A DNA stretch of 64,000 nucleotides from Phialophora verrucosa (lineage: Eukaryota > Ascomycota > Eurotiomycetes > Chaetothyriales > Herpotrichiellaceae): NCBI GenBank assembly GCA_002099365.1, contig MSED01000006.1:1054001-1118000 (forward strand), given 5' to 3'. The notes beneath the pieces were generated by a model, which saw only the letters and a program-made list of their open reading frames with translations, ran no database searches and had not been told where the DNA came from. The translations under genes were made by a program, and so were the position numbers. Positions 41,427-52,231 of the stretch are shown piece after piece (position 1 is the first letter of the stretch; each line of letters starts with the position of its first letter).

Positions 41427-42791
41427 TCAAGCCTCGAAGCGCTTAGCCTTGGCGGGAGTCATGGCGAAGTTGTTGGTGCCAGTCTCGCCAGGAGTGCATT
41501 TCATGCCGCGCAGAGGGATGGTCGCGCTCCACGAGCCAGAGCCGCATCGCTGGAAGCTTGTGCCGTCAATGCAGTTCCAATCGCCTTCGTTTGAGCAGGG
41601 ACCAGTGAGCTGGCCTGCAGACCCGTTGGTATCGCTTGAAAGGCTACCAGTTGCTGCGGCGGTGTTGCCAGGAGCAATCTGCGGGACAGAAGAGTTAGTG
41701 TATCGCGAAACGGTCAAGGTCTGCGAGGGACTAACCGGAGTAGCAGGGGTGAAGGTTTGACCTGCGACAGCTGAGGTAGGAATGATCTGAAGGCCGTCAG
41801 CAGAGGAAGATGGAGCAGGGGCAGAAGTAGGTACCGAGTCTGCGCCACTTGCGAAGCTACCAGCCGAGGGGCTACCAGCGGTGTACTGTCCATTATTACC
41901 ACCTCCAGGGGCTTGTGAATTTTGACCAGAATTGCCACCGGCAAAGCCAGGTGCAGAACCGGGCCCGTCGGTAGGCGCAGGAGGACCTCCAGCACCGCCG
42001 CCGTAGCCATCGGTAGCAGCTGCGGAACCAGCAGGAGCTGATCCAGTAGGTTGTTGCGCAGCATTGTTGCCATTGTTGCCGATGTCACAGGTTGGGGTAG
42101 CATAGGGGCCGTTTCCAGCAGTTTGGACGTCCGCGCCCGGATTTGGGAAAATCAAGTCCACGTTGTCAGGTGTTTGGCACTGTTTGTTGTCGATGTTCGC
42201 CACATAGATGTCAGGGAAGCTCGTTTGTCGTTTTGAGACCTTGGGTGCAGGCGCATATCGCTTCTTCTTCGCCCCAGTGACAGTCATCGGGCCGCAATTC
42301 ATGTACATCTCGCGATTGCCTATGTGGTTGAACCAAGTCCAGGCGATAGTGTATTCACCAGGGGCGATGCCTTCGGGAATGGTGTACTGGAATGTTGCTG
42401 ACCCGGTGCTGCTGGCATCATCGTTCAGATTGCCAGGAAAAGAATCAGGGCATCCACCTTCAATGCTCTTGATGACCATCCACTTGGATTGCTTGGTAGG
42501 TTGCAGATCGGTGCTTAGGGCCACTTGACAAGATCCACCGCCATGAGTGGCACCACCAATGAAGCTGAGAGTCTGAGGTTCGCCGATGGCTGCAACGTTG
42601 CTAGCACCTTCGGCGTCGTATACACCAGGACGCTGCTTGCAGGGAAAGTCGGCACCGCCAGCATCCAGCGGAGAATTGTTGAGGGTAGATTTGCCGTATG
42701 GCACAGGAGAATGCATCATCATGTGTGCATCCGCCGCCACTGCCAGAAATGCAGTGACGGCAAGAGCAGCAGTTTTCGAAAACACTGTCAT
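41427..42791 (-). CDS. AA11 chitin-active LPMO with C-terminal X278 module
   Basis: A single exon, 454 residues. A signal peptide (hydrophobic ALAVTAFLAVAADA) is followed by His23, the expected first residue of the mature enzyme and half of the copper histidine brace. His83 in GGATHGGGSCQ is the second brace residue and Tyr163 in NREMYMNC the axial one; AWTWFNHIGNR is typical of AA11. A long Gly/Ser/Pro/Thr-rich linker follows. The end (CSNEGDWNCI, GTSFQRCGSGSWSAT, MKCTPGE) matches the X278 module found on AA11 proteins and thought to bind chitin. It acts outside the cell, cleaving crystalline chitin oxidatively. The upstream ATG at 42899 would bury the signal peptide, so 42791 is preferred. 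Confidence 0.93.
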   Translation of the reverse strand: MTVFSKTAALAVTAFLAVAADAHMMMHSPVPYGKSTLNNSPLDAGGADFPCKQRPGVYDAEGASNVAAIGEPQTLSFIGGATHGGGSCQVALSTDLQPTKQSKWMVIKSIEGGCPDSFPGNLNDDASSTGSATFQYTIPEGIAPGEYTIAWTWFNHIGNREMYMNCGPMTVTGAKKKRYAPAPKVSKRQTSFPDIYVANIDNKQCQTPDNVDLIFPNPGADVQTAGNGPYATPTCDIGNNGNNAAQQPTGSAPAGSAAATDGYGGGAGGPPAPTDGPGSAPGFAGGNSGQNSQAPGGGNNGQYTAGSPSAGSFASGADSVPTSAPAPSSSADGLQIIPTSAVAGQTFTPATPVSPSQTLTVSRYTNSSVPQIAPGNTAAATGSLSSDTNGSAGQLTGPCSNEGDWNCIDGTSFQRCGSGSWSATIPLRGMKCTPGETGTNNFAMTPAKAKRFEA

Positions 42792-44778
42792 GTTGCCTGA
42801 CGGGGTGATTTTTCTCAGGAGTGAGAAGCTGGGTGAGGTTGTGGGGGTGTTAAATGAGTGTGTGTTGGGCAGAGCAATAGCCGGATCGCACTGGAACACT
42901 TGTCAGCAGAGCTTGCGGATGAGTTTAGCAAATCTGGATTTGCAAAAACCACAGGTTGTGTATGAGTGGTCGACAGAGATTGATGGTTCAGCGAAAAATT
43001 GAAAGGAGAGATAAGTAGCAGAGAAACACCTGCACAAGGCAGTGAAACAGCCGCGACTGCCAGCGAATGAGGCAGGCCTATGATCTTTGACCACCGAAAC
43101 GCGAAAGGCAGTGACAAGAAACAAAGTTGTGAAGGCGAACAATCCGAACAATGGGCTTTGAGCACCAAACAATCGACCCATTGTGACTTCCCACGGCCAC
43201 ATGGCTTGTATGAACCACAATGGACATAGACAAAATCAAAGAGAGGCACATGATGAATGACTCGGGGAGGATCAGTTCCGTACCTGTTGTCACTAACAAA
43301 GGAATGGTTGCCGACACGGTCGCACTTGGAAAAGGATTGTCTGATCTGCACCAGGCAGAAGAAAGAGCGTAAGGATGACAAAGGAATGTTAGGACTAGCC
43401 TGCCACAGTTGGAGATAGAGAATGAATGAGATGAGATGCACTTCGATGTGGACATGATGGGAGGTGCAAGCCGGCAAAGCGTCTATATAGATGTTGGACC
43501 GTGGAGGTGGACCGACCTCCCTGGCGGTCAAGCTGCACCCCGGGTATGCCCGTTGGGCCGGTGGCGAGCAAGGGGTATTTGAAACACTGGTATTCTATTG
43601 GCAGAGGTACATTCCCTTGTCTGCGCGTGGCAGCCTGGTCAAAGGTGATATGTCCAGATTCGGATCTGGCTACACAGAACTCACGTCAATTCAAGAACTC
43701 GCTTCCGCTCACAGACATGGTTCCAGGAGCTGCTGAGGAGCTCTCCGAGACAGAGCTCCAAATTCAGGTACGATTCGACGAAGAGCTGAGCGCGGACCTG
43801 GCAAGCTAGATTCTTGACGGACACGGGGCCTCGAGGCGGAGCTGGGAAACACAAGCTGCAGAAAAGGGGATTGGTCCCATGTAGATCGGTCGTGCCTGAT
43901 GGCGGATACGAGCAAAAGCTTGACTGTGCTCGTCACGGGGATGACGCAGGGGGGCAGTGAAGATCGCATTCTGGACGGGTCTCCTGATGGTCAAAGGAGG
44001 CTGAAGCCGTGCAACGCGGAGCTGAATGCCATGGCTGGGAAGGCCAGAGAGGCCAAGGGGGAGACATATTCTCAGGGGGCGATGTGCGGTCAATTGCAGC
44101 CAATTGCTAGCCGCGTAACGGGCGACGCGCTATTTCCATATCCGGTTTAGCCTTCACGGTACACATCCGACGCGTTGGCTTTGAATGGCCAGGAATGCTT
44201 CCTGTGCAAGCATCTTGAAACACCACCGTCGGTTGCTCCTGCGCAGAATTTACTAGCAGCCATTCGATCGTCACTTCGTAGTTCTCGTCTGGCACGGACA
44301 AGGGAAGCTCTGTACGAGTACACATTGCCACTCCCGAGGTATTTTGGGGAACCCGAGATGGAATGGCCCAGAGTCAGCTTGAAGGCCCGGTGGCTGGGAG
44401 GCGTGCGTGATGGCTGGATCACCAGATGATGAGGCGCAGTCGCCGCAAAGGCCAAGGGCAGACAAGCTTTCTTTGGACGCGATTTCATCGCGGCTGCATT
44501 CCTCACGCGCCTTCAAACAGGTGGTGTGCTCTTTGTACTCTTCAAGGAGAGAGCATGCGACATAACCGCGTGCTCGTAGCTCCACGTCTCGGATGGTGAA
44601 GAAACGCGAATAGCGGGGGTTGCTGGTACTTGCTATTTACATGTCTCGAACTTTGAACGATCGAGGCCATAGGGAGGTCTTGCCACCTGTGAATTCGAGC
44701 ATGGGCTGATAGTCCGAGCTTCTGGTATCGTATGACTGACAGTCGCCCCCAGCTGGTCAAGGACGGCTCCTCTGAAAA
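42792..44778. other. Long LPMO leader/promoter and gene-poor stretch
   Basis: About 2 kb. From 42792 to about 43450 the minus strand is pyrimidine-rich with many short frames, which looks like a long 5' leader of the LPMO gene. The remainder to 44778 shows only short overlapping frames without known domains. Confidence 0.45.
43483..43490 (-). promoter_or_regulatory. TATA-like palindrome upstream of the LPMO gene
   Basis: CTATATAG, the same on both strands, about 690 bp upstream of the LPMO start. It would fit the long pyrimidine-rich leader if it is the TATA element. Assignment is tentative. Confidence 0.3.
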
Positions 44779-45747
44779 CTATGCTTTCACAAACTCCTCC
44801 ATGAGTTGCTTGTCCAAGCCCAGCCAACTCTCTGCTATCTGCAGCCCTCGGAGGCGTTCTTTCTCGATACGATACCAGTCCCAACTACCATCCATCGGAC
44901 CCGTGGGGGCTGGTCCGGAGGTGGACTCTTCTCCTGCTGCGAACTCCAGCTTCTCCACGAGGCCATTCGTCTCTGGAGCCAGAGAAGTTGGGATCATTGA
45001 TATCAGACCTTCCTGAGGTGTAGGAGCTATCGACGGCTCCTCCGAAGACACGCCTGCTGATTCCGGCCGTGCTGGCAACCATCCCGCCGTCGTAAAACAC
45101 CTCTCCGGCGGCACAGTAAATTTGCCCTTCTTGACCACGTATTTACTCAGCGCACTCGCCAACAATGTTTCTCCCTTCCCTCTCCTACCAGGCCTCACGA
45201 ACCAACTCCCAATTATAATCCATTTCTTATCCCAACCCAAAATCCTACTTCTCACTTCGTAGACTTCATACGGCTTAATCTCGCGGTGAAAGCTGGTGTG
45301 CACACTCCCCAAGATCACATTCAACGGACCCTTATGTCCTTCTCTCTCAAGGTTGATGTTCCCCTGTTTCAAACCGGGGATGAGTAGTTTCGTAACCAAT
45401 GAGGTACGCGATTCATCCAAGTCGGCAAAATACGTACTGTTGGACTTGTGCAGGTTATAGTCGATCTCGAGTAGCGGCGAACGTGAGTTTATGGACACGG
45501 GTTCGAAGAGGGGATACATGGATGTCGAGGAAGGTGGAGACTGAAGACTGCGCCGAACACGGTCGCGAGAGTACCAGTTTTCAAACATGCGGTAGAAGAG
45601 CCGGACGTGCCATGCGAGCGGTAGCGCTTTAAGATTTAGAAGCGCGAAGACGAGAGCGAGGGTGCGCCATGAGGCGAGTGAGGATAGGCTGGGTAGACAA
45701 GAAATGGCTGCGGAGAGGGTAGGTCTCATCGAGGACATCGGGGACAT
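44779..45747 (-). CDS. Thioesterase-superfamily (THEM6-like, hotdog fold) protein
   Basis: A single exon, 322 residues. An N-terminal hydrophobic segment (LALVFALLNLKALPLAWHVRLFYRMF) may anchor it to a membrane. The core has LLEIDYNLHKSNSTYFADLDESRT, GKGETLLASALSKYVVKKGKFTVPPE and YEVYEVRSRILGWDKKWIIIG, as in fungal THEM6-like proteins with a 4HBT-type hotdog fold. The usual metazoan pattern of an Asp in the D-x-N-x-H-x-N-N helix is present in the form DYNLHKSNS. The C-terminal third is low-complexity, then GSWDWYRIEKERLRGL. Thioesterase activity is inferred from fold; substrate unknown. Confidence 0.85.
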   Translation of the reverse strand: MSPMSSMRPTLSAAISCLPSLSSLASWRTLALVFALLNLKALPLAWHVRLFYRMFENWYSRDRVRRSLQSPPSSTSMYPLFEPVSINSRSPLLEIDYNLHKSNSTYFADLDESRTSLVTKLLIPGLKQGNINLEREGHKGPLNVILGSVHTSFHREIKPYEVYEVRSRILGWDKKWIIIGSWFVRPGRRGKGETLLASALSKYVVKKGKFTVPPERCFTTAGWLPARPESAGVSSEEPSIAPTPQEGLISMIPTSLAPETNGLVEKLEFAAGEESTSGPAPTGPMDGSWDWYRIEKERLRGLQIAESWLGLDKQLMEEFVKA

Positions 45748-46660
45748 GTTGAAATGCTTCGTCTGGGGAAGGGATGTGATGGATCAGAGAAGCGCCAGAA
45801 TGGAAATAGATTAAAGCTTGAGGTAGTGGGACATTTGGGAAGAGAGCAAATCGATCTATGAACCTTCAAGAAACAACACCATCACGTATCCTTTGATTAA
45901 TGTGCTTGTACGTGGTCATGGTAATGGCGTAAGAATGCACGAGGCTGAAAGCGAAGCTGGAAAGAAGAGCCAAGCCGAGGCTGCCGGCGGAGTCGGATTA
46001 AATATAATCCAGGAGATCACTGTGCAAGTATCGCATGGGGTAGAATGCAACTGCCGCCCGTCTGAATTCTCCCATGGCGTAACTGACCTTAGTTCAAGCC
46101 CACTTGAGATGACCTTTCTTTCGGCCAGGAAGCATGTACATAGGTACAGGCTGACCCATACTCCGATTGCCTTCGCACTTTGCAATCATGAATGTCAGTC
46201 TCGAACCTGTGTTCGTTAGGCAGTTTGTTTCTTCATTGTCTATGGAAAGACTTCATATTTATTATATGCACAGCTATGCGATTGCTTGCCGCGATCTGCA
46301 GCTCGATATCATAAAGAGCATCAACGCGGCTCCTTCCATTGGCCATATCCAACGCCGTCTTGTGCTTCGATGCACAATTATATCGACTCCAGTACTCCGT
46401 CGAGAGGCTTGCGTGATCCGCTAGAAAGGGGAAGTTTTGGGTGGCTAGGGCGCGGGGGTATGGACGTGCGTGTGGTAATTTCCTCCGAGATTCGAGGTCG
46501 GGTGGATTCGAGGTAATGTACAAAGAGGCGACGATTGTGCTGATAACAATTGCTTTTGCCGCTGTAAGTATCACAAGGATACGCGGGAAGTTGAGAGTCC
46601 AACTGAAGCTCGTGGGTCATGAAAGTTGCGGTGGTTGAGTTTCGGATGCAAGCTTCTGCT
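45748..46660. other. Intergenic region
   Basis: About 0.9 kb. Short frames only. It holds the thioesterase promoter and the 3' flank of RCF2. Confidence 0.5.
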
Positions 46661-47446
46661 TCACTTCTCCTCCGCCTCTTGCTTCTTGCCATTCTTGCCG
46701 TTCTTAGGCTTCTTGTGATGTTCCTGCTCATATTGCTTGTGGCGCTCCTCTCTGGCCTTCAATCGTGCTTCTTCGTCTTCCACCATCTGTTTCCAGGAAT
46801 CATCGGACCCGCTTCCTGAACCTTGGCTGGGAGCATCTCTCTCAATCTGCTTCTCAATCATGCGCTTGTGCTCCGGATCTGTAGGGTCGACGTATCTCAC
46901 TGTCTCGTATCTTCCCTCTCCTTTCCTTTGGTCCGCAATTTCAAATGCTGCAGTAGCGATCAAGACACCCACTGTCAGAAACTGGGCGTACACTCTTGCT
47001 TGCACAATCTTCTGGGCGCCGGTAAGGTATTTGTTCCGATTGACGAGGACCCAAGCGGCGGCTATCGAGGCCACCCAACTGCCTCCAACAATCTTGTATC
47101 TTTCTCTTCGACCGAACTCCATAGCGCGCTCGGTAAACGTCTTGCCGGCGGCATCTTTGACTGCCTGCTCGGATTGCCGTCTTCGAAACTCGACTTCTTT
47201 CGGGTTCTGCGAGGCTTCGTAGGCACGTGAGTAGTGGTCTGCGCCGATGATGCCGGCGAATGTTCCGCTCGAAGTGACCAGGAAAGCTTTAAGGGCAGGA
47301 GTCAGGCTGCGGATGAAGTGGTAGCGACGGTGTGCAGCGATGACGCCAACCAGGCCTACTCCCAGCCCAGTCAAGCCATATACGGTGCCACCGATGAGGG
47401 TTTGGCGGTAGTGTTCTGCTTCTTGTTCCTTGGTGAGAAGCTTCAT
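46661..47446 (-). CDS. RCF2: Respiratory supercomplex factor 2 (HIG1 domain)
   Basis: A single exon, 261 residues. The start MKLLTKEQEAEHYRQTLIGG and the membrane-helix pair around GLTGLGVGLVGVIAAHRRY are usual for fungal Rcf2. The HIG1 domain lies at about residues 90-175: RAMEFGRRERYKIVGGSWVAS, then YLTGAQKIVQARVYAQFLTV. Rcf2 is an inner mitochondrial membrane protein associated with cytochrome c oxidase and the III-IV supercomplex. The C-terminus is a long charged tail ending in a Lys/Glu run, somewhat longer than in yeast (224 residues). Confidence 0.92.
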   Translation of the reverse strand: MKLLTKEQEAEHYRQTLIGGTVYGLTGLGVGLVGVIAAHRRYHFIRSLTPALKAFLVTSSGTFAGIIGADHYSRAYEASQNPKEVEFRRRQSEQAVKDAAGKTFTERAMEFGRRERYKIVGGSWVASIAAAWVLVNRNKYLTGAQKIVQARVYAQFLTVGVLIATAAFEIADQRKGEGRYETVRYVDPTDPEHKRMIEKQIERDAPSQGSGSGSDDSWKQMVEDEEARLKAREERHKQYEQEHHKKPKNGKNGKKQEAEEK

Positions 47447-49964
47447 GGTTGCGGTTGTTTAATTATCGAGATTGGTGTGTGGATTGAGGTGGCTGGTGGT
47501 GAGGTTTGGCAGACGGGCTATGTTGTATGCTCTAGTGAGCCTGTTGGAGAGGAAATCTGAACTCTTGCGGCGATGTCAAGGATGATATATACACCCCGTG
47601 TGCTCAATGGCTTAATGGAGCTAGAAACAGGCCTGCAACAGCGTGCAATAGGTATTGCAGCGAATCGGAAGCGAAATGCCGATTTGTTGTTGCTGCTATT
47701 GACTGCTGGTAAATGAATAAGCCGCTTGCTGGTGGGGAAATTTTCAGTCAGCCTGCGTTGCGTCAATTTTCTTTCTGGAAGGAAAGCGACTGATGCTTCA
47801 ACGGACGCCCCACGACGGTTAGTCTTGATCTCCGGGTCTGTCCTTGCACTCAGACAAGAAGCTTTCGATGGGGTAACTTCTCGCTGGAGAAGTGCTGGAA
47901 GGAGGAGGGTGCCAGGACAGGACAGTGAAATTAAACCACTCGTCCTTCGGCCACGTCTCGAGGGAGCTGTGACGGGCTACACCACACTATGACATCAGGC
48001 TGGTAAAGAGCCAGGGACATTGTCTCCTTCGGGCTTTGCTGGGCGCGAATCACCACGCAAAGAATTCCTTACCTAATAAGCCTCTCGTGTTTCGTGTGAA
48101 TAATCATGCAAACTGCCTAAACCGGGCATTCGCAGCGAGCCTGCTGTGGGCGGCAGGCGAGTGCCCGGGGAGCCCGGACACCGCCGAAGAGAAGAACTGG
48201 GAAATAGTTAAATTGCTGGCACCTGCGCCTTTTAGCTTTCTCCACGGCGTCGCCCGGAAAACGTTCGGAGGCTCAAATTATGTCCACGATGCTCGCTGCC
48301 TTTGCGTCCCTTCTCACTGTGGCCTGACAATCGAAAAAACACGACGTGACTGAGCGAGTTCTGGAACCTCCGTTTCGTAGTTCGGGGAATGTCGGCGCCA
48401 TACTACCACATCCTGAATGAACGGTACACCTGAAAGGGAAACTGGCAGCGACAGTGGCATCGGCACTCGGGGTGTTTCTTTGATCACGTTTCATTCTTTT
48501 GTTTCCAGCTGAGCGATCATGTTGTTTCCTTGACAGTAACATGAGCTGCAGCCAAGGCCAGCAATTGTGATGTCCCCTGGCCCGTGACCTCTTCCAGCTG
48601 CTTGTCAGGAACGAGGAGCCGGTCGCGATTCGAGCATTGGGCATGGACGTGGTATATCCTCCTCAGAACTTCTGCTTCAATGACCCGAGCATTTTCTTTC
48701 TGTTTCTGGTCGCTCGCTCCCATGGCACACTGGATCTCCCTGGGCTAGCATCTCTCTCGCCAGCTAAGAACCACGCTCGGTCCCCTGACTTAAAACCTGG
48801 CTTCAACCAGCTTCGTCTCCACCACTAGGCGGTGCCTTGCAAGGTATGCGCGCGAGGTGATGTGCTAGGCGGAATCGCCATCAGCGACCGCATTGAGGTT
48901 AGTGTTAGCGACTACGGGCTCAAGACAAGCAGATTGGACACCGACAAAGCGGCGAAGCACGAGGAACCAACCAGGCGCATCCTAATGATATACACCGGTA
49001 GAACGAAAATGAAGGAATTTCCGTAGGGCAATAGCATTATCTATGGCATTGAAGCCAGTGCCCGATAGTATTTTCATCGCAAAGGACGTTGTTGCCAGTT
49101 TTGACGTCGACGAGAAAGACTGCGGCGCTGAGAAGGGCTGAGTTGAAACCGAGGGTAGAGCCGTGCTCGAAGGGTTGAGGAGGTCAGAGGTCCGGGTTGC
49201 CATTCTCATTGGTATTACTCGAAGATGCAGGCTGTTGCCCAGCGGCCTGCATCCTACGCCGAGGAGATGGGTTCCGAGCGGTATTTTGACGTTTGAGCAG
49301 CCTTATCCCTCCACTCCCCTGGCCAGGTGAGACTGAAGTATTCTGGGTGTGGTGAGGTACAAGCAAAAGGTGCGAGGTAAGAAAAGAGGCTGGTCCTGGA
49401 GAGCCATATCCCGATGAAAGGCAGTGGAGGTCCTTGAGGACCGAGGACAGTTTGCACTTTGTAGCTCGTTCCTCACGATCTTGTATACCACTAAGCGCAT
49501 ACGGCGGTGAAGCGCCAGGTAAATTACAGAGGCGGGATTCAAAGTTGTTGTTGGGATATTGTGAGTATGAGGTGAGTCAATGCAAGAACATCAAGGTTCC
49601 ATGCTGTGTAGCTCACACAAGCTTCAGTACCCATGAGGCCAATGCTTTCGATGCAAGGAAGATGTCTGGCACTGGAGCTGATGATAAAAAGCCACGAAGA
49701 CAGAAAGGAGTGAGGCCCTAAGAATTTATTGCGAGCCGCGTGAAGCCAGCTATGCCTATGAGCACTGTCATCTCTGTGCCCTGCAAGCCTGAGGTATGGG
49801 GAATCTAATACAAGACGAGATTTGGTCTTTTGCCACGTCCATTAATCCAGATGACTAGCCAAAGCTCAACATCGCCAGCAAACGGCCTTCCGATTGCAGA
49901 GTACAGCGCATCATGGCGCTCGTGCTGCACGCTTGCTCAGCTTTGACAGCTTTTTCCCCACTCC
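47447..49964. other. Gene-poor region, 2.5 kb
   Basis: Includes the RCF2 promoter and then about 2 kb in which no frame gives a known domain on either strand. No repeat array or transposon end is visible by eye. It could hold a lineage-specific small gene or non-coding RNA that I cannot support. Confidence 0.45.
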
Positions 49965-51276
49965 CTAAGCTGGGCCTGAGCGATGAGCGACAACATGCGA
50001 TTTCGGTGCAATAGTGTACGTTGTCGGGGTGTGATTGATTCTGGCCCTGTTGCTCTCCCTCTCTCCAGGCGCTCTGGTGATCTTGGCCTTCGGAACAGCC
50101 AGAGGTCGCTGAGACGCAATGTCACGTACTCTGTTAGGGTCGTATTGTGCTGTAGCGACATATTTCTTCGTATGATCGTCGGTTTTGCCCAGGATGGGCC
50201 TTGACCAATCTTCCATGAGTTTCGTGGCTTGTCGTTTGATGGCTGGCTCGGCTTTCTTGGACTTTCGGTAGAAGAGAATGACTTTGCCGATACCAGACGA
50301 GATCAGAGCGTCTTTGTTCATGGGTAGTTTGGCCAGAGCTGCGAAGAGTTCGCGTTGAATGTTGTATGCTGGAAGACTGCCGTCGGTAAGAGGCTCCAAG
50401 AAGAACCGCACTGCCTCCAAAAGGTTCATTTCGGGGTCGAGGATCGATTGGACATAAGTATTCCGGTTGAGCAGGCTGACCACTTCAGGAAGCATCTTCA
50501 GCTTTTGCGCTGCAGGTTGGCCCTGTCGGACGAGTTCTCCATCGGTTTCGGCTGCTGTGATCATTCGATTCCGCAAGTCCTCGATCTCTGCATCTGCTGC
50601 CTGCTCCAAATCCTACATCGTGTTAGCTTCTTCCTCTGGCAGTTTGTATGTGCGGACTCACAATCCCATCACCCTTCCTCATTCTCTTCCCCTGTGTTCT
50701 CTTGACAGCAGCATCCATTGCTCTGTCGAGGGCTCGTCTTCTCCTCTCCTCAGGAGACAGGTCGTCCTCGTTGATCTCGACGCGCTGGCGGGGTTCTCCA
50801 GTTGCCCTCGACTTTCGCGGTTTCTTGCCGTCAGCGCCATCAGCCCCAGACAAGGCTTCACTGTCCGCTCTTCGACTGGGTCGTTTACGTTCCTTGTCCT
50901 TTCTCTTCTTCTTCGCTGCTGGTTCTTCACCTTCAGCTCGCTTTCGCTTATTAACTTTGATTGATTTGAGCGCATCGAAGTCAGGTGCCACTTCCACGGC
51001 TCCGGGGTCAAAGTCTGCGAACTGGGCTTCATCGACTTCTGAAAGAAGTGATTCATCGTCGGAGTCGGCTGCGATGTCATTTGCAGTGCCATCGGCAAGT
51101 GTATCAGGCTCGCGCTCTCTATCAGGGTCGTCGAATTGCTCATTCAAGTCGTCGAGCTGATCTTCGTGTTCGTCTGGTCGGTCGAGACCTTCAGCGTCGG
51201 GCGGTGGGCCTTCCTCGGGATATCCATCAGCATCCAGGTTTGGCGCAGCAGCTTGCAATGACTCTTCGTCTGCCAT
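49965..51276 (-). CDS. IWS1: Transcription elongation factor Iws1/Spn1
   Basis: Exons 51276-50662 and 50612-49965 encode 420 residues. The first half is acidic and disordered (DEHEDQLDDLNEQFDDPD...), then has Lys/Arg-rich nuclear signals (NKRKRAEGEEPAAKKKRK). The second exon carries the TFIIS N-terminal-like (LW) domain: LPEVVSLLNRNTYVQSILD, NLLEAVRFFLEPL, GSLPAYNIQRELFAAL, LPMNKDALISSGIGKVILF and ATKLMEDWSRPI. This block is nearly invariant in Iws1/Spn1. The protein binds Spt6 and RNA polymerase II to promote elongation and mRNA processing. The intron is 49 nt. Confidence 0.94.
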
Positions 51277-52231
51277 GATTTCTGGAATCGCAGGCAGTAG
51301 GGGAAGAAGTTAAGTCAAGAAGAGAAGAGAGTTAGACCAACGGGACATGTAAGGATGCGAAATAAGAGGAAGTCGCAGTCGCCAAAGTGACAACATTCGC
51401 GAACTGAACCGTAGTGAGGTCCACGCCAAGCACGAGTCAAGAATCTCAGTCACGTGGTTATTACCTGAATCATGTCTAGAATGCTGAACGCCATGTCGCC
51501 ATTGTTTGTTACGAAAAGGCTACTTCTACTCTCAACAGCATAATGTATGCTCCCTCCCCAGGGTTCGGAACTCAGGCTGAGTAAACTCTGCATTCTGGAT
51601 GCGTTCTTAGAACGATCTTGATCTTTCGCCGATTCAGCTCTTGCTGGGAAGGAATGTCGCCCTAGCGAAGACATCGAGCGTCAACGGAACTACAGGGAAG
51701 AAGTCGTATACATTCTCCTTCAGAGCTAACGGGAAAACCACCACGTTTGATCTTTTCGACACGATAGACTTGGAGGGACTGGATTTCACTGGCCCGACCA
51801 TCGGCGGCGTTTTCCACATGCAGCATAGATGCATTCAGCATGTTCTTTCGTGACCTGGAAGCCCCATGATCTCTGGCGAGATCGCTAGAGATGGGTTGGA
51901 GTCCGGGCCTCGCACTTCTGGACGAACCCCTCCCGCTTCGAGCAATTTTTTCCACCAAGGACTCTGCAGCCATGCGATGGAGGAGATCTAGCCGTTTTCA
52001 TCAAGCGTGTGAAGGTGCCCGCAGAATCGAACTCGCAGCTCAGATCTCTACACCTCACTCCTTAACGCCAATTCCAACCGTTGACCCCGTCTCGTCCTGT
52101 CCTACCGATGTTCAACATATCGAATGAAGTCCAACTAATCTCACGACTTGCGCCAGCATGCATCCAAGCCTGTACGTCTCACCCTATTCATTGTTCACTG
52201 TTCACTTGAGGCTCTGTCCGCCGTATGCCGT
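51277..52231. other. Intergenic region
   Basis: About 0.95 kb with no recognised gene; contains the IWS1 promoter. Confidence 0.5.

Noticed and set aside
40834..41430. 198-codon minus frame just downstream of the LPMO gene
   Set aside because: Lies in the likely 3' UTR, no recognised fold, and no signal peptide; could not be supported.
42815..43531. 238-codon minus frame upstream of the LPMO gene
   Set aside because: Reads as a pyrimidine-rich 5' leader; residues are Ser/Leu/His-rich without pattern, and a start here would be out of keeping with the LPMO signal peptide.
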